From: Pseudomonas botevensis
GTDB taxonomy: Bacteria; Pseudomonadota; Gammaproteobacteria; Pseudomonadales; Pseudomonadaceae
Direction of reading: 5' to 3'
Assembly: GCF_019145475.1 (NCBI RefSeq)
Contig: NZ_JAHTKI010000009.1
Location: 186,001-250,000 of the forward strand
Length of the DNA stretch: 64,000 nt
Both the position numbers and the translations under genes were made by a program. The notes below the pieces were generated by a model that saw nothing but the letters and a program-made list of their open reading frames with translations, searched no databases and was not told the DNA's origin. Below, in pieces: positions 35,491 through 44,692 of this stretch. The stretch's first letter is position 1, and the number at the start of each line of letters is the position of its first letter.

Positions 35491-36363
35491 ATGATTCGAC
35501 CTCAATTGCCCCTCAATGCCCTGCGTGCGTTCGAAGCTTCCGCGCGTCATCTGAGCTTCACTCGTGCCGCCGTGGAGTTGTGCGTGACCCAGGCAGCAGT
35601 GAGCCATCAGGTAAAAAGCCTTGAGGCGCAGCTCAACGTGACCCTGTTCAAACGCTTGCCCCGTGGGCTGATGCTGACCGGGGAAGGGGAAACCTTGCTG
35701 CCGGTTCTGACCACCTCTTTCGACCATATCGCGCAGATGCTCGAGCGTCTGGCGGGCGGGCAGTATCGGGAAATGCTCACGGTCGGGGCGGTCGGGACGT
35801 TCGCTGTCGGCTGGTTGTTGCCGAGGCTGGCGGACTTCCAGGCGAAACATCCGCTAATAGATTTGCGGCTGTCGACCAACAACAACCGGGTCGATGTTGC
35901 CGCTGAGGGGCTGGATTATGCGATCCGCTTTGGCGCGGGTGCGTGGCATGGCATCGAAGCAACGCGCTTGCTTGAAGCGCCGTTGTCGGTGTTGTGCGTG
36001 CCGGAGCTGGCCCGGCAACTGCACACGCCGGGGGACTTGCTGCAACAGCGCCTGTTGCGCTCCTATCGCACCGATGAATGGCCGGAGTGGTTTCACGCCG
36101 CAGGTCTTGCGACCCACGCCGCGCCGCCGCAAAGCATTGTGTTCGACTCGTCGCTGGCGATGATGGAGGCGGCGTTGCAGGGCAGTGGCGTGGCCCTGGC
36201 GCCGCCGATGATGTTTGCCCGGCAACTGGCGGCAGACACCATCCGCCAGCCGTTTGCCATCGAAATCACCACCGGCAGCTATTGGCTGACCCGGTTGCAG
36301 TCGCGGCCGGAAACCTCGGCGATGACGGCGTTCAAACACTGGCTGCTGCAAGCCTCCGCCTGA
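35491..36363 (+). CDS. ampR: LysR-type regulator of ampC
   Basis: A 290-residue LysR regulator. The N-terminal winged helix holds LNALRAFEASARHLSFTRAAVELCVTQAAVSHQVKSLE (residues 8-45) and RLPRGLMLTGEGETLLP; the rest is the periplasmic-binding-like effector domain (about 90-285), with GAVGTFAVGWLLPRL and SLAMMEAALQGSGVALAPP. LNALRAFEASARHLSFT and its place divergent from ampC fit AmpR, which represses or activates ampC according to bound UDP-muropeptide or anhydro-muropeptide. The ATG at 35491 is favoured over an upstream in-frame start because the homology begins there. Confidence 0.9.
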   Translation: MIRPQLPLNALRAFEASARHLSFTRAAVELCVTQAAVSHQVKSLEAQLNVTLFKRLPRGLMLTGEGETLLPVLTTSFDHIAQMLERLAGGQYREMLTVGAVGTFAVGWLLPRLADFQAKHPLIDLRLSTNNNRVDVAAEGLDYAIRFGAGAWHGIEATRLLEAPLSVLCVPELARQLHTPGDLLQQRLLRSYRTDEWPEWFHAAGLATHAAPPQSIVFDSSLAMMEAALQGSGVALAPPMMFARQLAADTIRQPFAIEITTGSYWLTRLQSRPETSAMTAFKHWLLQASA

Positions 36364-36388
36364 GACGCGACCTCGATCTGTGGGATGT

Positions 36389-37732
36389 TCAGCGCACCAG
36401 GCACGGCTTTTTGTTATCGAACTTCCAGCCGGGAATCAGAAACTGCATCGCCACGCTGTCGTCCCGCGCGCCCAGGCCCATGCCTTTGTACAGCTCGTGG
36501 GCCTTGGCGACTTGATCCAGATCCAGTTCCACCCCCAGCCCCGGTTTCTGTGGCACTTGCACGCAACCGTCGACAATCTGCAGCGGCGCTTTGGTCAGGC
36601 GCTGGCCGTCCTGCCAGATCCAGTGAGTGTCGATGGCGGTGATATCACCTGGTGCCGCTGCCGCGACGTGGGTGAACATTGCCAGGGAAATGTCGAAGTG
36701 GTTGTTGGAGTGCGAGCCCCAGGTCAGGCCCCACTCGTGGCACATCTGCGCCACGCGCACCGAGCCCTGCATCGTCCAGAAGTGCGGGTCGGCCAGCGGA
36801 ATGTCCACTGATTGCAGCTGGATTGCATGGCCCATTTCCCGCCAGTCGGTGGCGATCATGTTGGTCGCGGTTTTCAGGCCGGTGGCGCGGCGGAACTCGG
36901 CCATCACCTCGCGGCCCGAGTAGCCGTTTTCCGCGCCGCACGGGTCTTCGGCGTAAGCCAGAACCTGATGCTGATCGCGGCACAGGCGCACGGCTTCTTT
37001 CAGTGACCACGCACCGTTCGGGTCGAGGGTGATGCGTGCGTCGGGGAAACGTTCGGCCAGCGCCGTCACCGCTTCGATTTCGGCATCGCCACTGAGCACG
37101 CCGCCCTTGAGCTTGAAGTCCTGGAAGCCATAGCGTGCGTGCGCAGCCTCGGCCAGACGCACCACGGCGTCGGCGCTCAGGGCTTTTTCGTGGCGGACGC
37201 GGAACCAGTCGTTGTCGGCGTCCGGTTCGCTGCGGTAGGCGAGGTCGGTTTCCCGCGGGTCGCCGACGTAGAACAGATACCCAAGCATTTTCACTGCATC
37301 GCGTTGCTGGCCTTCGCCGAGCAGCGCCGCCACCGGCACGTCGAGGTGCTGGCCGAGCAGGTCGAGCAGGGCGGCTTCCAGGCCGGTGACAGCGTGGATG
37401 GTGATGCGCAGGTCGAAGGTTTGCAGGCCCCGGCCGCCGGCATCGCGGTCAGCGAACGTCTGGCGGACTTGATTGAGGATTTTCTGATAGGTGCCGATTG
37501 GGCTGCCGACTACCAGGGCGCGTGCGTCTTCCAGGGTCTGGCGGATGCGCTCGCCACCGGGCACTTCGCCAACGCCAGTGTGCCCGGAATTGTCCTTGAG
37601 GATGACGATGTTGCGGGTGAAAAACGGACCGTGGGCGCCGCTAAGGTTCAGCAGCATGCCGTCGTGGCCGGCCACCGGAATGACTTGCATGTCGGTGATG
37701 ATCGGGGCTTTGGCGATGTCGTGGATGGTCAT
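36389..37732 (-). CDS. gudD: Glucarate dehydratase
   Basis: A 447-residue enolase-superfamily enzyme converting D-glucarate (and L-idarate) to 5-keto-4-deoxyglucarate. Catalytic elements are present: K207 and K209 in FKLKGG, D237 and N239 in TLDPNGAW, E262 in AYAEDPCG, and the general acid H341 in TWGSHSNNH. The [15 protein letters not shown] capping segment is also typical. The start is the ATG at 37732, 24 bp after the gudP stop, so both are one operon. A FadR-type regulator lies upstream in the opposite orientation. Confidence 0.96.
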   Translation of the reverse strand: MTIHDIAKAPIITDMQVIPVAGHDGMLLNLSGAHGPFFTRNIVILKDNSGHTGVGEVPGGERIRQTLEDARALVVGSPIGTYQKILNQVRQTFADRDAGGRGLQTFDLRITIHAVTGLEAALLDLLGQHLDVPVAALLGEGQQRDAVKMLGYLFYVGDPRETDLAYRSEPDADNDWFRVRHEKALSADAVVRLAEAAHARYGFQDFKLKGGVLSGDAEIEAVTALAERFPDARITLDPNGAWSLKEAVRLCRDQHQVLAYAEDPCGAENGYSGREVMAEFRRATGLKTATNMIATDWREMGHAIQLQSVDIPLADPHFWTMQGSVRVAQMCHEWGLTWGSHSNNHFDISLAMFTHVAAAAPGDITAIDTHWIWQDGQRLTKAPLQIVDGCVQVPQKPGLGVELDLDQVAKAHELYKGMGLGARDDSVAMQFLIPGWKFDNKKPCLVR

Positions 37733-37756
37733 GGTTGTTGTCCTTCGTAACGGAAT

Positions 37757-39103
37757 TCAGGCGTGCTTCGGCGCGGCATCGGCCACGGCGACGTCAGGTG
37801 CGGATTTGGGTTGGGTGCGGGCGTAGAAGACGATGATCGCGGCGATGATCGAGGTCCCGGCCAGGCCATAGAGGCCGCCCTGGATCGAGCCGGTGTGTTG
37901 TTCGAGCAGGCCGAAGGTGGTCGGCGCGACGAAGCCGCCGAGGTTGCCCACCGAGTTGATCAGCGCGATCACCGCAGCGGCGATGCGCGCATCGAGGTAC
38001 GCCTGGGGAATCGGCCAGAACAGCGACGAGGCGGATTTGAAGCCCAGTGCGGCAAAACAGATCGCCACGAAGGCAAAGACCGGCCCGCCGGTGGTCGACA
38101 TGAACATCCCCGCGGCGGCGATCAGCAATGCCGTGGCAACCCACGCCTGCTGGTGCTTCCACTTCGCCGAGAACGACGCGAAGGCGTACATGCCGAGGAT
38201 CGACAGCAACCACGGAATCGAGTTGAACAAACCGACCTGGAAGTCGCTCATCTCGCCCATCTTCTTGATGATGCTCGGCAGCCAGAAGGTCGCGGCGTAG
38301 ATGGTCAGTTGAATGAAGAAGTAGATCAGGCAGAACAGGATGATCTGACGGTCCTTGAGCAGCTTGCCCAGTGACGGCTTGATCGCCGTCGCGGCTTCCC
38401 GCGCCCGTTGTTCGGCGTCGATGGCGTCGACCAGCGCGTCCTGTTCGGCGCGGCTCAGCCACTTGGCGTCGTGGGGTTTGGCGTCGAGCCAGAACCAGAC
38501 GAACACGCACAGGCCGACCGAGAACATCCCTTCAATGAAGTACATCCATTGCCAGCCGTGCATGCCCAGGCCGTTGATTTGCAACAGCAGGCCGGACAGC
38601 GGGCCAGAGATCAGCGAGGCCACCGCCGAACCGCTGAGAAAGATTGCGATCGCCTTGCCGCGCTCGGCCGCCGGCAGCCAGCGAGTGAAGTAATAGATCA
38701 CCCCTGGAAAGAAGCCGGCCTCGGCCACGCCGAGCAGAAATCGCAGGATATAGAAGTGGGTTTCGTTCTGGATGAACGCCATGCCGGCGGCCACCAGGCC
38801 CCAGGTGAGCATGATCCGGGTCAGCCAGATCCGTGCGCCGACCTTTTGCAACAACATGTTGGAAGGGACTTCGAACAGCGCGTAACCGATGAAGAACAGA
38901 CCGGCGCCGAAACCATAGGCGGCGGCACCGATGCCCAGGTCGTGTTCCATGTGGGTGCGGACGAAGCCGATGTTCACCCGGTCAATGTAATTGACGATGA
39001 ACATGATCACGAACAGCGGCAGGATGTGGCGTTTGACTTTGGAAATGGCCGAGGACAGCGCTGAGTCGACGCCCTCGTTCATCCCGGTAATGGATGTTTT
39101 CAC
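37757..39103 (-). CDS. gudP: Glucarate transporter, MFS anion:cation symporter family
   Basis: A 448-residue major facilitator with about twelve membrane segments. FVIMFIVNYIDRVNIGF opens the first helix, followed by GAGLFFIGYALFEVPSNMLLQKVGARIWLTRIM, the MFS motif A region of the ACS family; GVAEAGFFPGVIYYFTRWLP belongs to the same family. Placement immediately before gudD makes glucarate (or galactarate) the likely substrate. The GTG at 39103 follows GGGAG at eight bases; the in-frame GTG at 39118 would place that motif inside the gene. Confidence 0.88.
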   Translation of the reverse strand: MKTSITGMNEGVDSALSSAISKVKRHILPLFVIMFIVNYIDRVNIGFVRTHMEHDLGIGAAAYGFGAGLFFIGYALFEVPSNMLLQKVGARIWLTRIMLTWGLVAAGMAFIQNETHFYILRFLLGVAEAGFFPGVIYYFTRWLPAAERGKAIAIFLSGSAVASLISGPLSGLLLQINGLGMHGWQWMYFIEGMFSVGLCVFVWFWLDAKPHDAKWLSRAEQDALVDAIDAEQRAREAATAIKPSLGKLLKDRQIILFCLIYFFIQLTIYAATFWLPSIIKKMGEMSDFQVGLFNSIPWLLSILGMYAFASFSAKWKHQQAWVATALLIAAAGMFMSTTGGPVFAFVAICFAALGFKSASSLFWPIPQAYLDARIAAAVIALINSVGNLGGFVAPTTFGLLEQHTGSIQGGLYGLAGTSIIAAIIVFYARTQPKSAPDVAVADAAPKHA

Positions 39104-39153
39104 TGGATTTTCTCCCACTCGTTATTTTTATGCGGGGTGCGGCTGGATGTTGC

Positions 39154-39175
39154 TTTGTTGATAGACATCATACAA
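39154..39175. promoter_or_regulatory. Candidate operator near gudP (TCATACAA half-site)
   Basis: TTTGTTGAT and ATCATACAA flank AGAC as an imperfect inverted repeat (six of nine positions). The right half-site matches the second site at 39366-39385 exactly over TCATACAA. It lies about 60 bp upstream of gudP, placed for control by the divergent FadR-type regulator; this is inferred. Confidence 0.4.
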
Positions 39176-39365
39176 CTAGATTTTTTTGTCCTACAAGGTT
39201 GGTGAGCCAATCAAATTTTTCTGTATGGGATGTTTTTTATGCTTTTTTGATTTGATTGTGCCGTTTTATGGGGCTGTTGTGGGTTTTGTAGGCGACGTCT
39301 TGCGGTGGGCTTTCTTCAGGATGTTTCATGGGAAAGTAGATCTTTGAGCCGGGATTTGTAAGTTT

Positions 39366-39385
39366 CTTGAATGTTGTCATACAAG
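39366..39385. promoter_or_regulatory. Candidate operator upstream of the FadR-type regulator gene
   Basis: CTTGAATG and CATACAAG are separated by TTGT and are complementary at seven of eight positions, a dimeric-repressor layout. It lies about 85 bp before the regulator's ATG and shares TCATACAA with the site near gudP, so autoregulation plus control of gudPD is plausible. Confidence 0.45.
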
Positions 39386-39470
39386 TTGAGGCGTATTTCC
39401 ACGCAGATTTCACTCAATGCTCAAGCCTCGCGGTGCTACGATCCGAAAGCCCCGTCCACCGGAACCGACC

Positions 39471-40187
39471 ATGCAAGAAGACCTCGACGCCCCGGCGCGC
39501 AAGCGCAGCCACAGCCTGGCCCACGACCTGGTGGAAAAACTGGCCCAGAGCATCCTGCTCGGCCAGATGCTGCCGGGGGACAAGTTGCCTTCGGAAAACT
39601 CGATCGTTCAGGAGCACGGTGTCAGTCGCACGGTGGTGCGCGAGGCGATTTCCAAGTTGCAGGCTTCAGGTCTGGTGGAGACGCGTCACGGCATCGGCAC
39701 GTTTGTCATCGAGCGTGCGCCGGAGCAGGGCTTGCGACTGAATGTCGACACGGCGCTGGGGGTGCGCAGCATTCTGGAATTACGCATGGGTCTGGAAACC
39801 CAGGCAGCGGCGCTGGCGGCGCAACGCCGGACCGAGCAACAGCTGGTGCAGATGCGTCAGGCCCTGGACGACTATCAGCGCCTGCTCGCCAACAACGACA
39901 GTTGCGTCGAGGCCGACCGGCGCTTTCATCTGTTGATCGCCGAGGCTACCGGCAATGCCTGTTTCACTGAAATCACCCAGCATCTGGGCAACGCCATGAT
40001 TCCGCGCACCCGGGTCAATGCCGCCGAGCGGGGGGCGACGGACTTGAGCAAGCTCGGGCAACTGGCCAATCTGGAACACGAGGCGATTCTCAACGCGATC
40101 AAGCGTCAGGACCCGGACGCTGCCCGCGCGGCAATGTGGCTGCACCTGACCAACAGCCGCGACCGGTTCTCGGCGGGAGATGCCTGA
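39471..40187 (+). CDS. FadR-type (GntR family) regulator, probably of glucarate use
   Basis: A 238-residue GntR-family regulator. The winged helix (about residues 12-78) reads SLAHDLVEKLAQSILLGQMLPGDKLPSENSIVQEHGVSRTVVREAISKLQASGLVETRHGIGTFV; the helical FCD ligand domain (about 95-225) holds the metal-binding His/Asp set in RRFHLLIAEATGN and LEHEAILNAIKRQD. The ATG at 39471 starts MQEDLDAPARKR; the frame is open upstream to 39417, but homology begins later. It is divergent from gudPD, so a role as their repressor (as GguR-like proteins) is inferred from position and shared half-sites. Confidence 0.88.
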   Translation: MQEDLDAPARKRSHSLAHDLVEKLAQSILLGQMLPGDKLPSENSIVQEHGVSRTVVREAISKLQASGLVETRHGIGTFVIERAPEQGLRLNVDTALGVRSILELRMGLETQAAALAAQRRTEQQLVQMRQALDDYQRLLANNDSCVEADRRFHLLIAEATGNACFTEITQHLGNAMIPRTRVNAAERGATDLSKLGQLANLEHEAILNAIKRQDPDAARAAMWLHLTNSRDRFSAGDA

Positions 40188-40199
40188 CCACAGTGCTTC

Positions 40200-40288
40200 G
40201 TGGGAGTGGGCTTGCCCACGAAGGCATCGGCACATACAACTGCATCATCGACTGACCTGGCGCATTCGCGAGCAAGCCCGCTCCCACG
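40200..40288. repeat. REP doublet (REPIN)
   Basis: Two REP cores in inverted orientation: GTGGGAGTGGGCTTGCCCAC near 40200 and the complementary-type GCGAGCAAGCCCGCTCCCAC ending near 40287, about 37 bp apart. It fills the gap between the FadR-type regulator gene and the convergent GGDEF-EAL gene. Confidence 0.85.
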
Positions 40289-40314
40289 GGGCTCGGAGCA
40301 ATGTGGGCGCGAGG

Positions 40315-43300
40315 TCAGTTCAGCAGTCCCTTCAAGCCTTCCAGCGGTAGCGGGCGGCTGTGCAGGTAGCCTTGGTACAAGTGGCAGCCCAGGCCTTGCA
40401 GGAACGCCAGTTGTTCCGGGGTTTCCACGCCTTCGGCGATGACTTCCAGTTCCAGGCTGCGGGCCATGGCGACGATGGCGCGAATGATTTCGGCGTCGTT
40501 GGGGTCGGTGGTGGCGTCGCGGATGAACGACTGATCGATCTTCAGCGTGTCCACCGGCAAGCGCTTGAGGTAGGTCAGCGATGAATAACCGGTGCCGAAA
40601 TCGTCCATGGCGAAGCTCACGCCGAGCTTCTTCAGGCGGCGCATTTTGCTGATGGTGTCGTCCAGGTTCTGAATGACGATGCCTTCGGTGATTTCCAGTT
40701 TCAGCAGCGAGCAGGGCAGGCCATGGCTGCTCATGCTGTGTTCGATGCGTTCGGCGAAATCGTTCTGGCGGAACTGGCGCGGGCTGATGTTCACGCACAG
40801 GGTGAAATTCAGCGGATCGACCAGGCCTTCGGCAATCAGGTTTTTGAACGCGCAGCAGGCCTCGTCGAGAATCCAGGTGCCGACTTCGAGGATCAGGCCG
40901 CTGTCTTCCAGCACTTTGATGAATTCCCCCGGCGATTGTGCGCCGAGTTCCGGATGGTTCCAGCGCACCAGGGCTTCGGCGCCGATGATGCGATTGTCCT
41001 GAGCGTCGATCTGCGGTTGGTAATGCACGTCGAATTCGCCACGGGACAGCGCCAGGCGCAGGTCGGTTTCCATGCGCAGCCGCTCGCTGGCCGCTTTCTG
41101 CATGGTGTTGTGGTACATCTGCGTGGTGTTGCGCCCGGAATCCTTGGCCCGGTACAGGGCAATGTCGGCGCGCTTGAGCAGGTCGGTCGGGGTCGAGCCG
41201 TGATCGGGAATCAGCGCCACACCGATGCTCGGTGTCACTTGCAGGCGCTGGCCGTCGAGGAACATCGGTTCCGAGAGCAGTTCGCGGATGGTGTCGGCCA
41301 GGGCGCGCACCTGGGTGCTGACTTCGTTGCGTGTGCCCTCCAGACCACTGAGCAGCACCACGAATTCATCGCCGCCGAGGCGGGCAACGGTGTCTTCCAT
41401 GCGCACGCTGGCTTCGAGTCGCGCGGTGATGATTTTCAGCACGGTGTCGCCAACCGGGTGGCCCAGCGAGTCGTTGATGTGCTTGAAGTGATCCAGGTCG
41501 AGAAACAGCAATGCGCCGCGCAGGTTGTGGCGTTTGAGCAGGGCGATCTGCTGGCTCAGGCGGTCCATCAGCAAGGCGCGGTTGGGCAGGTTGGTCAGCG
41601 GGTCGTGATAGGCCAGGTGGCGGATCTGCGCTTCGGCGTTTTTCAGCAGGCTGACGTCCCGGGCGGTCAGCAGCAGGCACGCGGTTTCGTTGAGGGTGAT
41701 CGGCTCGACCGAGACTTCCACGGTCAATATTTCTCCGCGCTTATTGCGCCCAAGCATCTCCTGGTGATGAACGCGGCCCTTGATCTGCAATTCGGCGAGC
41801 AGCGCCGAGCGTTGTTTTTCCTCGGCCCAGATGCCGACCTGATACACGGTCTTGCCCACCACTTCATCGGCGCGATAACCGGTGAGGCGGCAGAAACCGT
41901 CGTTGACCTCCAGATAACGCCCGGTGTCGCGTTCGGTGATGGTGATCGCGTCGGGGCTGGAGTGGAACGCCTTGGCGAACTTCTCTTCGCTGGCCTTGAG
42001 TGCCGCTTCCGAGCGTTGTTGCTGGGTGATGTCGCGCAGGGTGGTGACGATGCACGGTTGGTTGCCGACGCTGATCTGTCGGCTGGAAATCACGCAGGTC
42101 AGCGACTGGCCGTCCTTGTGCTGGACGATGATCGCGACATTGCTCAGGCCTTGTTCGCGGATCACCCGTTCGATGCGTTGCAGGCTTTTCGCCGAGGCGT
42201 CCCACAGGCCGATTTCTTCGGCGGTGTGGCCGATCACGTCGTGGGTGGTCCAGCCGAAGGTCTGGGTGAAACTGGAGTTGATCTCGATGAATTCGCCAGT
42301 GTCCTGGCGGGTCACGCAGATCGGGTCGGGGCTGACCTGGAACAGCGTGGCGAATTTCTCTTCCGAGGCTTCGAGGCGCTGTTCGCGTTCGACCTGATCG
42401 GTGATGTCCAGCAAGGTGCCGGCCATGCGCAGTGGCATGCCCTGGTCGTCGCGGTAGAGGCGGGCACGGCTTTCCAGATAGCGCGAGCTGCCGTCCGGCA
42501 GTTGAACGCGATAGGTCAGTTGATAGTTGCCTGCCGGGCCTTCGCGCAGGCTGCGATAAGCGTTGCGCATGGTGTCGCGCTCTTCGCCGGGCACGCCTTC
42601 GAAAAACTCCTCGAAGGGTTCGTGGAAGGGTTTCGGGTCCAGCCCGTGCAATTGCGCGGCCCGCGCCGAGCCGTAGAGCATGCCGCTGGGAATGTGCCAG
42701 TCCCAGGTGCCCAGTTGCGCCGAATCCAGCGCCAGGTCGAGGCGTTCCTGGCTGTCCTTGAGGGCCAGTTCCGCCGCTTTGCGCTCGGTGGTGTCGAGAA
42801 AAGTGCTGAGCAGGTACGGCTGGCCTTCGAGTTCGACCTTCTGTGCGCTGAGAATGCCGTCGTGAACCTGGCCGTTGCTGGCGCGAAATTGCACCTCCAT
42901 GCTGATCAGTTCGCCCTTGGCCTTGGTCTTCTTGACCAGTTCCGCGCGCTGCTCGGGATGTACCCACAGGCCCAGCTCCAGGGTGGTGCGACCGATGGCG
43001 TTCTGCACCGGCCAGCCGAACAGGCTTTCGAAATACTGGTTGGCTTCGCTGATCAGGCCGTCTTCCTGGCGCGTCAGCAACACCATGTTCGGACACAGAT
43101 GAAACAGCGTGGCGAAACGTTTCTCCGAGCTGCTGAGCGCCTGTTCCCGTTGCCTTTGGTGGGTGATTTCCCGGATCACCCCGATCATTCGGGGCCGGCC
43201 ATGCTTGTCGGGCAGCAGGCTGCCGTTGATCTCCAGCCAGTGCAGGCTGCCGTCGGGCCAGCGGATGCGATGGTGCATCGCCTGTTCCAGCGGCGCGCCG

Positions 43301-43593
43301 GCAATCACCGCGTGGAACGCGCGAATGGTTTTTGCCCGGTCTTCCGGGGGCAGCAGGTCGAGATATTCCAGATCTTCGGGCAGGGGTTGCCGTGGGTCGA
43401 AGCCGAACAACGCCTGGGTGCCGCGTGACCAACTGATCTGCCCGCGCTCGATGTCCCAATACCAGGCGCCGAGGCGGGCGCCATTGAGCGCCGCGAGCAA
43501 TTGCGGCGCACTTTCCCAACTCTGCTCGGAACGCCGTGGATCAATGGCCTGAATACGCGGCATCGGCGGAATACGGTCAACAGATTTCGGCAT
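40315..43593 (-). CDS. Five-PAS GGDEF-EAL cyclic-di-GMP protein
   Basis: A 1,092-residue cytoplasmic signalling protein with no membrane segment. Five PAS domains (about residues 30-145, 155-275, 285-400, 405-525 and 530-640; each opens with a stretch like EEKFATLFQVSPDPICVTRQDTGEFIEINSSF) precede a GGDEF domain (about 650-820) with intact ARLGGDEFVVLLSG, and an EAL domain (about 830-1085) with EALVRW and DDFGTGYSSLTYLKRLPVDTLKIDQSFI. Both catalytic signatures are complete, so it could make cyclic-di-GMP, degrade it, or do both; I infer no balance. The PAS copies suggest sensing of redox, oxygen or small ligands. The start ATG at 43593 follows a plausible leader. Confidence 0.93.
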   Translation of the reverse strand: MPKSVDRIPPMPRIQAIDPRRSEQSWESAPQLLAALNGARLGAWYWDIERGQISWSRGTQALFGFDPRQPLPEDLEYLDLLPPEDRAKTIRAFHAVIAGAPLEQAMHHRIRWPDGSLHWLEINGSLLPDKHGRPRMIGVIREITHQRQREQALSSSEKRFATLFHLCPNMVLLTRQEDGLISEANQYFESLFGWPVQNAIGRTTLELGLWVHPEQRAELVKKTKAKGELISMEVQFRASNGQVHDGILSAQKVELEGQPYLLSTFLDTTERKAAELALKDSQERLDLALDSAQLGTWDWHIPSGMLYGSARAAQLHGLDPKPFHEPFEEFFEGVPGEERDTMRNAYRSLREGPAGNYQLTYRVQLPDGSSRYLESRARLYRDDQGMPLRMAGTLLDITDQVEREQRLEASEEKFATLFQVSPDPICVTRQDTGEFIEINSSFTQTFGWTTHDVIGHTAEEIGLWDASAKSLQRIERVIREQGLSNVAIIVQHKDGQSLTCVISSRQISVGNQPCIVTTLRDITQQQRSEAALKASEEKFAKAFHSSPDAITITERDTGRYLEVNDGFCRLTGYRADEVVGKTVYQVGIWAEEKQRSALLAELQIKGRVHHQEMLGRNKRGEILTVEVSVEPITLNETACLLLTARDVSLLKNAEAQIRHLAYHDPLTNLPNRALLMDRLSQQIALLKRHNLRGALLFLDLDHFKHINDSLGHPVGDTVLKIITARLEASVRMEDTVARLGGDEFVVLLSGLEGTRNEVSTQVRALADTIRELLSEPMFLDGQRLQVTPSIGVALIPDHGSTPTDLLKRADIALYRAKDSGRNTTQMYHNTMQKAASERLRMETDLRLALSRGEFDVHYQPQIDAQDNRIIGAEALVRWNHPELGAQSPGEFIKVLEDSGLILEVGTWILDEACCAFKNLIAEGLVDPLNFTLCVNISPRQFRQNDFAERIEHSMSSHGLPCSLLKLEITEGIVIQNLDDTISKMRRLKKLGVSFAMDDFGTGYSSLTYLKRLPVDTLKIDQSFIRDATTDPNDAEIIRAIVAMARSLELEVIAEGVETPEQLAFLQGLGCHLYQGYLHSRPLPLEGLKGLLN

Positions 43594-43661
43594 TGTTAAG
43601 GGGCCTTGGGCTGGTTTGGGCGTTTGGCACGGGGATCGCAGCTCTATAGGAGTAGCACAAG

Positions 43662-44552
43662 TCAGCCGTGAGTCCCTGGCAGATCGATTTGTGCATCCAG
43701 CAAGGCCATAAAGGCCCGTGCCGCGTTCGACAGCGTCCGTTCGGTGTGCAGGATATAGCCTAGCTGGCGACTGAGCTGTATGCCCGGCAAAGGTATCCGC
43801 GCCACCTGGTCGTCGAGCATGGTGCGCGGCAGGACGCTCCAGGCCAGGCCAATGGAGACCATCATCTTGATGGTTTCCAGATAGTTGGTGCTCATGGCGA
43901 TGTTCGGCGTCAGGCCCTGGGCCTCGAACAGGCGCTGGACGATATGGTGGGTAAAGGTGTTGCCGCCGGGAAAAACCGCCGGATGACCGGCGATGTCCGC
44001 CAGATTGACCGCGCCGTTATTGATCAGCGAGTGCTCCGGGGCGACCACGAAATCCAGCGGGTCGTCCCATACCGGGGTGGCCTTGACCAGTGCGTGAGGG
44101 TCCGGAGCCAGCGTAATCACCGCCAGTTCGGCCCGGCCGTGGAGAATTTCCTCGTAGGCCACTTCCGAATCGAGGAACTGAATATCCAGCGCAACCTGTG
44201 GGTAGCGGCGAGTGAACTCCCTTAATAAGGGCGGCAGGCGGTGCAAGCCGATGTGGTGACTGGTGGCCAAGGTCAGGCGGCCGCTGACCTCGCCGGTCAG
44301 GTTGGTCAGGGCGCGGCGGGTGTCGTCCAGCACGTTGAGAATCTGGTAAGCCCTTGGCAGCAAGGCCCGGCCGGCCTCGGTCAGGCCGACTTCACGGCCC
44401 AGCCGATCGAACAGCCGCACCTTCAATTGCTGTTCCAGGCCGGCGATGCGTTTGCTGATTGCCGGTTGCGTCAGGTGCAGGCGCTCGCCGGCACCGGAGA
44501 AGCTGCCGGTTTCGGCAATCGCGATAAAGGCATTGAGATTGGCCAGATCCAT
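43662..44552 (-). CDS. LysR-type regulator divergent from leuC
   Basis: A 296-residue LysR regulator. The winged helix at the N-terminus holds MDLANLNAFIAIAETGSFSGAGERLHLTQPAISKRIAGLEQQLKVRLFDRLGREVGLT (residues 1-58); the effector domain spans about 90-290. It starts 140 bp from leuC on the opposite strand. Divergent LysR genes usually regulate their neighbour, so control of isopropylmalate isomerase or the leu operon is likely; a direct repeat GTTATTCAA at 44569-44577 and 44600-44608 lies between them. The inducer is unknown. Confidence 0.9.
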   Translation of the reverse strand: MDLANLNAFIAIAETGSFSGAGERLHLTQPAISKRIAGLEQQLKVRLFDRLGREVGLTEAGRALLPRAYQILNVLDDTRRALTNLTGEVSGRLTLATSHHIGLHRLPPLLREFTRRYPQVALDIQFLDSEVAYEEILHGRAELAVITLAPDPHALVKATPVWDDPLDFVVAPEHSLINNGAVNLADIAGHPAVFPGGNTFTHHIVQRLFEAQGLTPNIAMSTNYLETIKMMVSIGLAWSVLPRTMLDDQVARIPLPGIQLSRQLGYILHTERTLSNAARAFMALLDAQIDLPGTHG

Positions 44553-44568
44553 GGTCGTATTCCAGTTG

Positions 44569-44608
44569 GTTATTCAAAGCATAAAAAATATGAATTTGAG
44601 TTATTCAA
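44569..44608. promoter_or_regulatory. Candidate LysR-type operator/promoter region before leuC
   Basis: A 9-bp direct repeat GTTATTCAA occurs at 44569-44577 and 44600-44608, i.e. 31 bp or about three helical turns apart, inside an AT-rich stretch. AATTTGAG between them adds an inverted TTCAAA/TTTGAG pair. The layout fits co-operative binding by the divergent LysR regulator; it was not recognised as a known box. Confidence 0.4.
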
Positions 44609-44692
44609 TCTAACCTCATAGGATCGACCTCACAAGCCAAAGGGATATAGAAAAGCCCAGGGCATAGAAACAAGCTGATGAGGAAACGTCTG

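Larger units (their letters stand above)
39104..39470. other. 367-bp intergenic region between gudP and the FadR-type regulator gene
   Basis: This AT-rich divergent region carries the 8-mer TCATACAA at 39168-39175 and at 39377-39384. It should contain the gudP-gudD promoter and the promoter of the regulator gene. T-rich runs (39179-39188, 39237-39248) are promoter-like. I see no ORF of note other than the regulator's own extended frame, which is open from 39417. Confidence 0.6.

Noticed and set aside
34165..35850. ampC extended to a 561-residue protein
   Set aside because: The extra N-terminal part runs through the ampR gene on the other strand; the signal peptide begins at 35331.
40723..43428. 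901-codon plus-strand frame opposite the GGDEF-EAL gene
   Set aside because: The minus-strand gene has five PAS, GGDEF and EAL signatures; the plus frame is a shadow.
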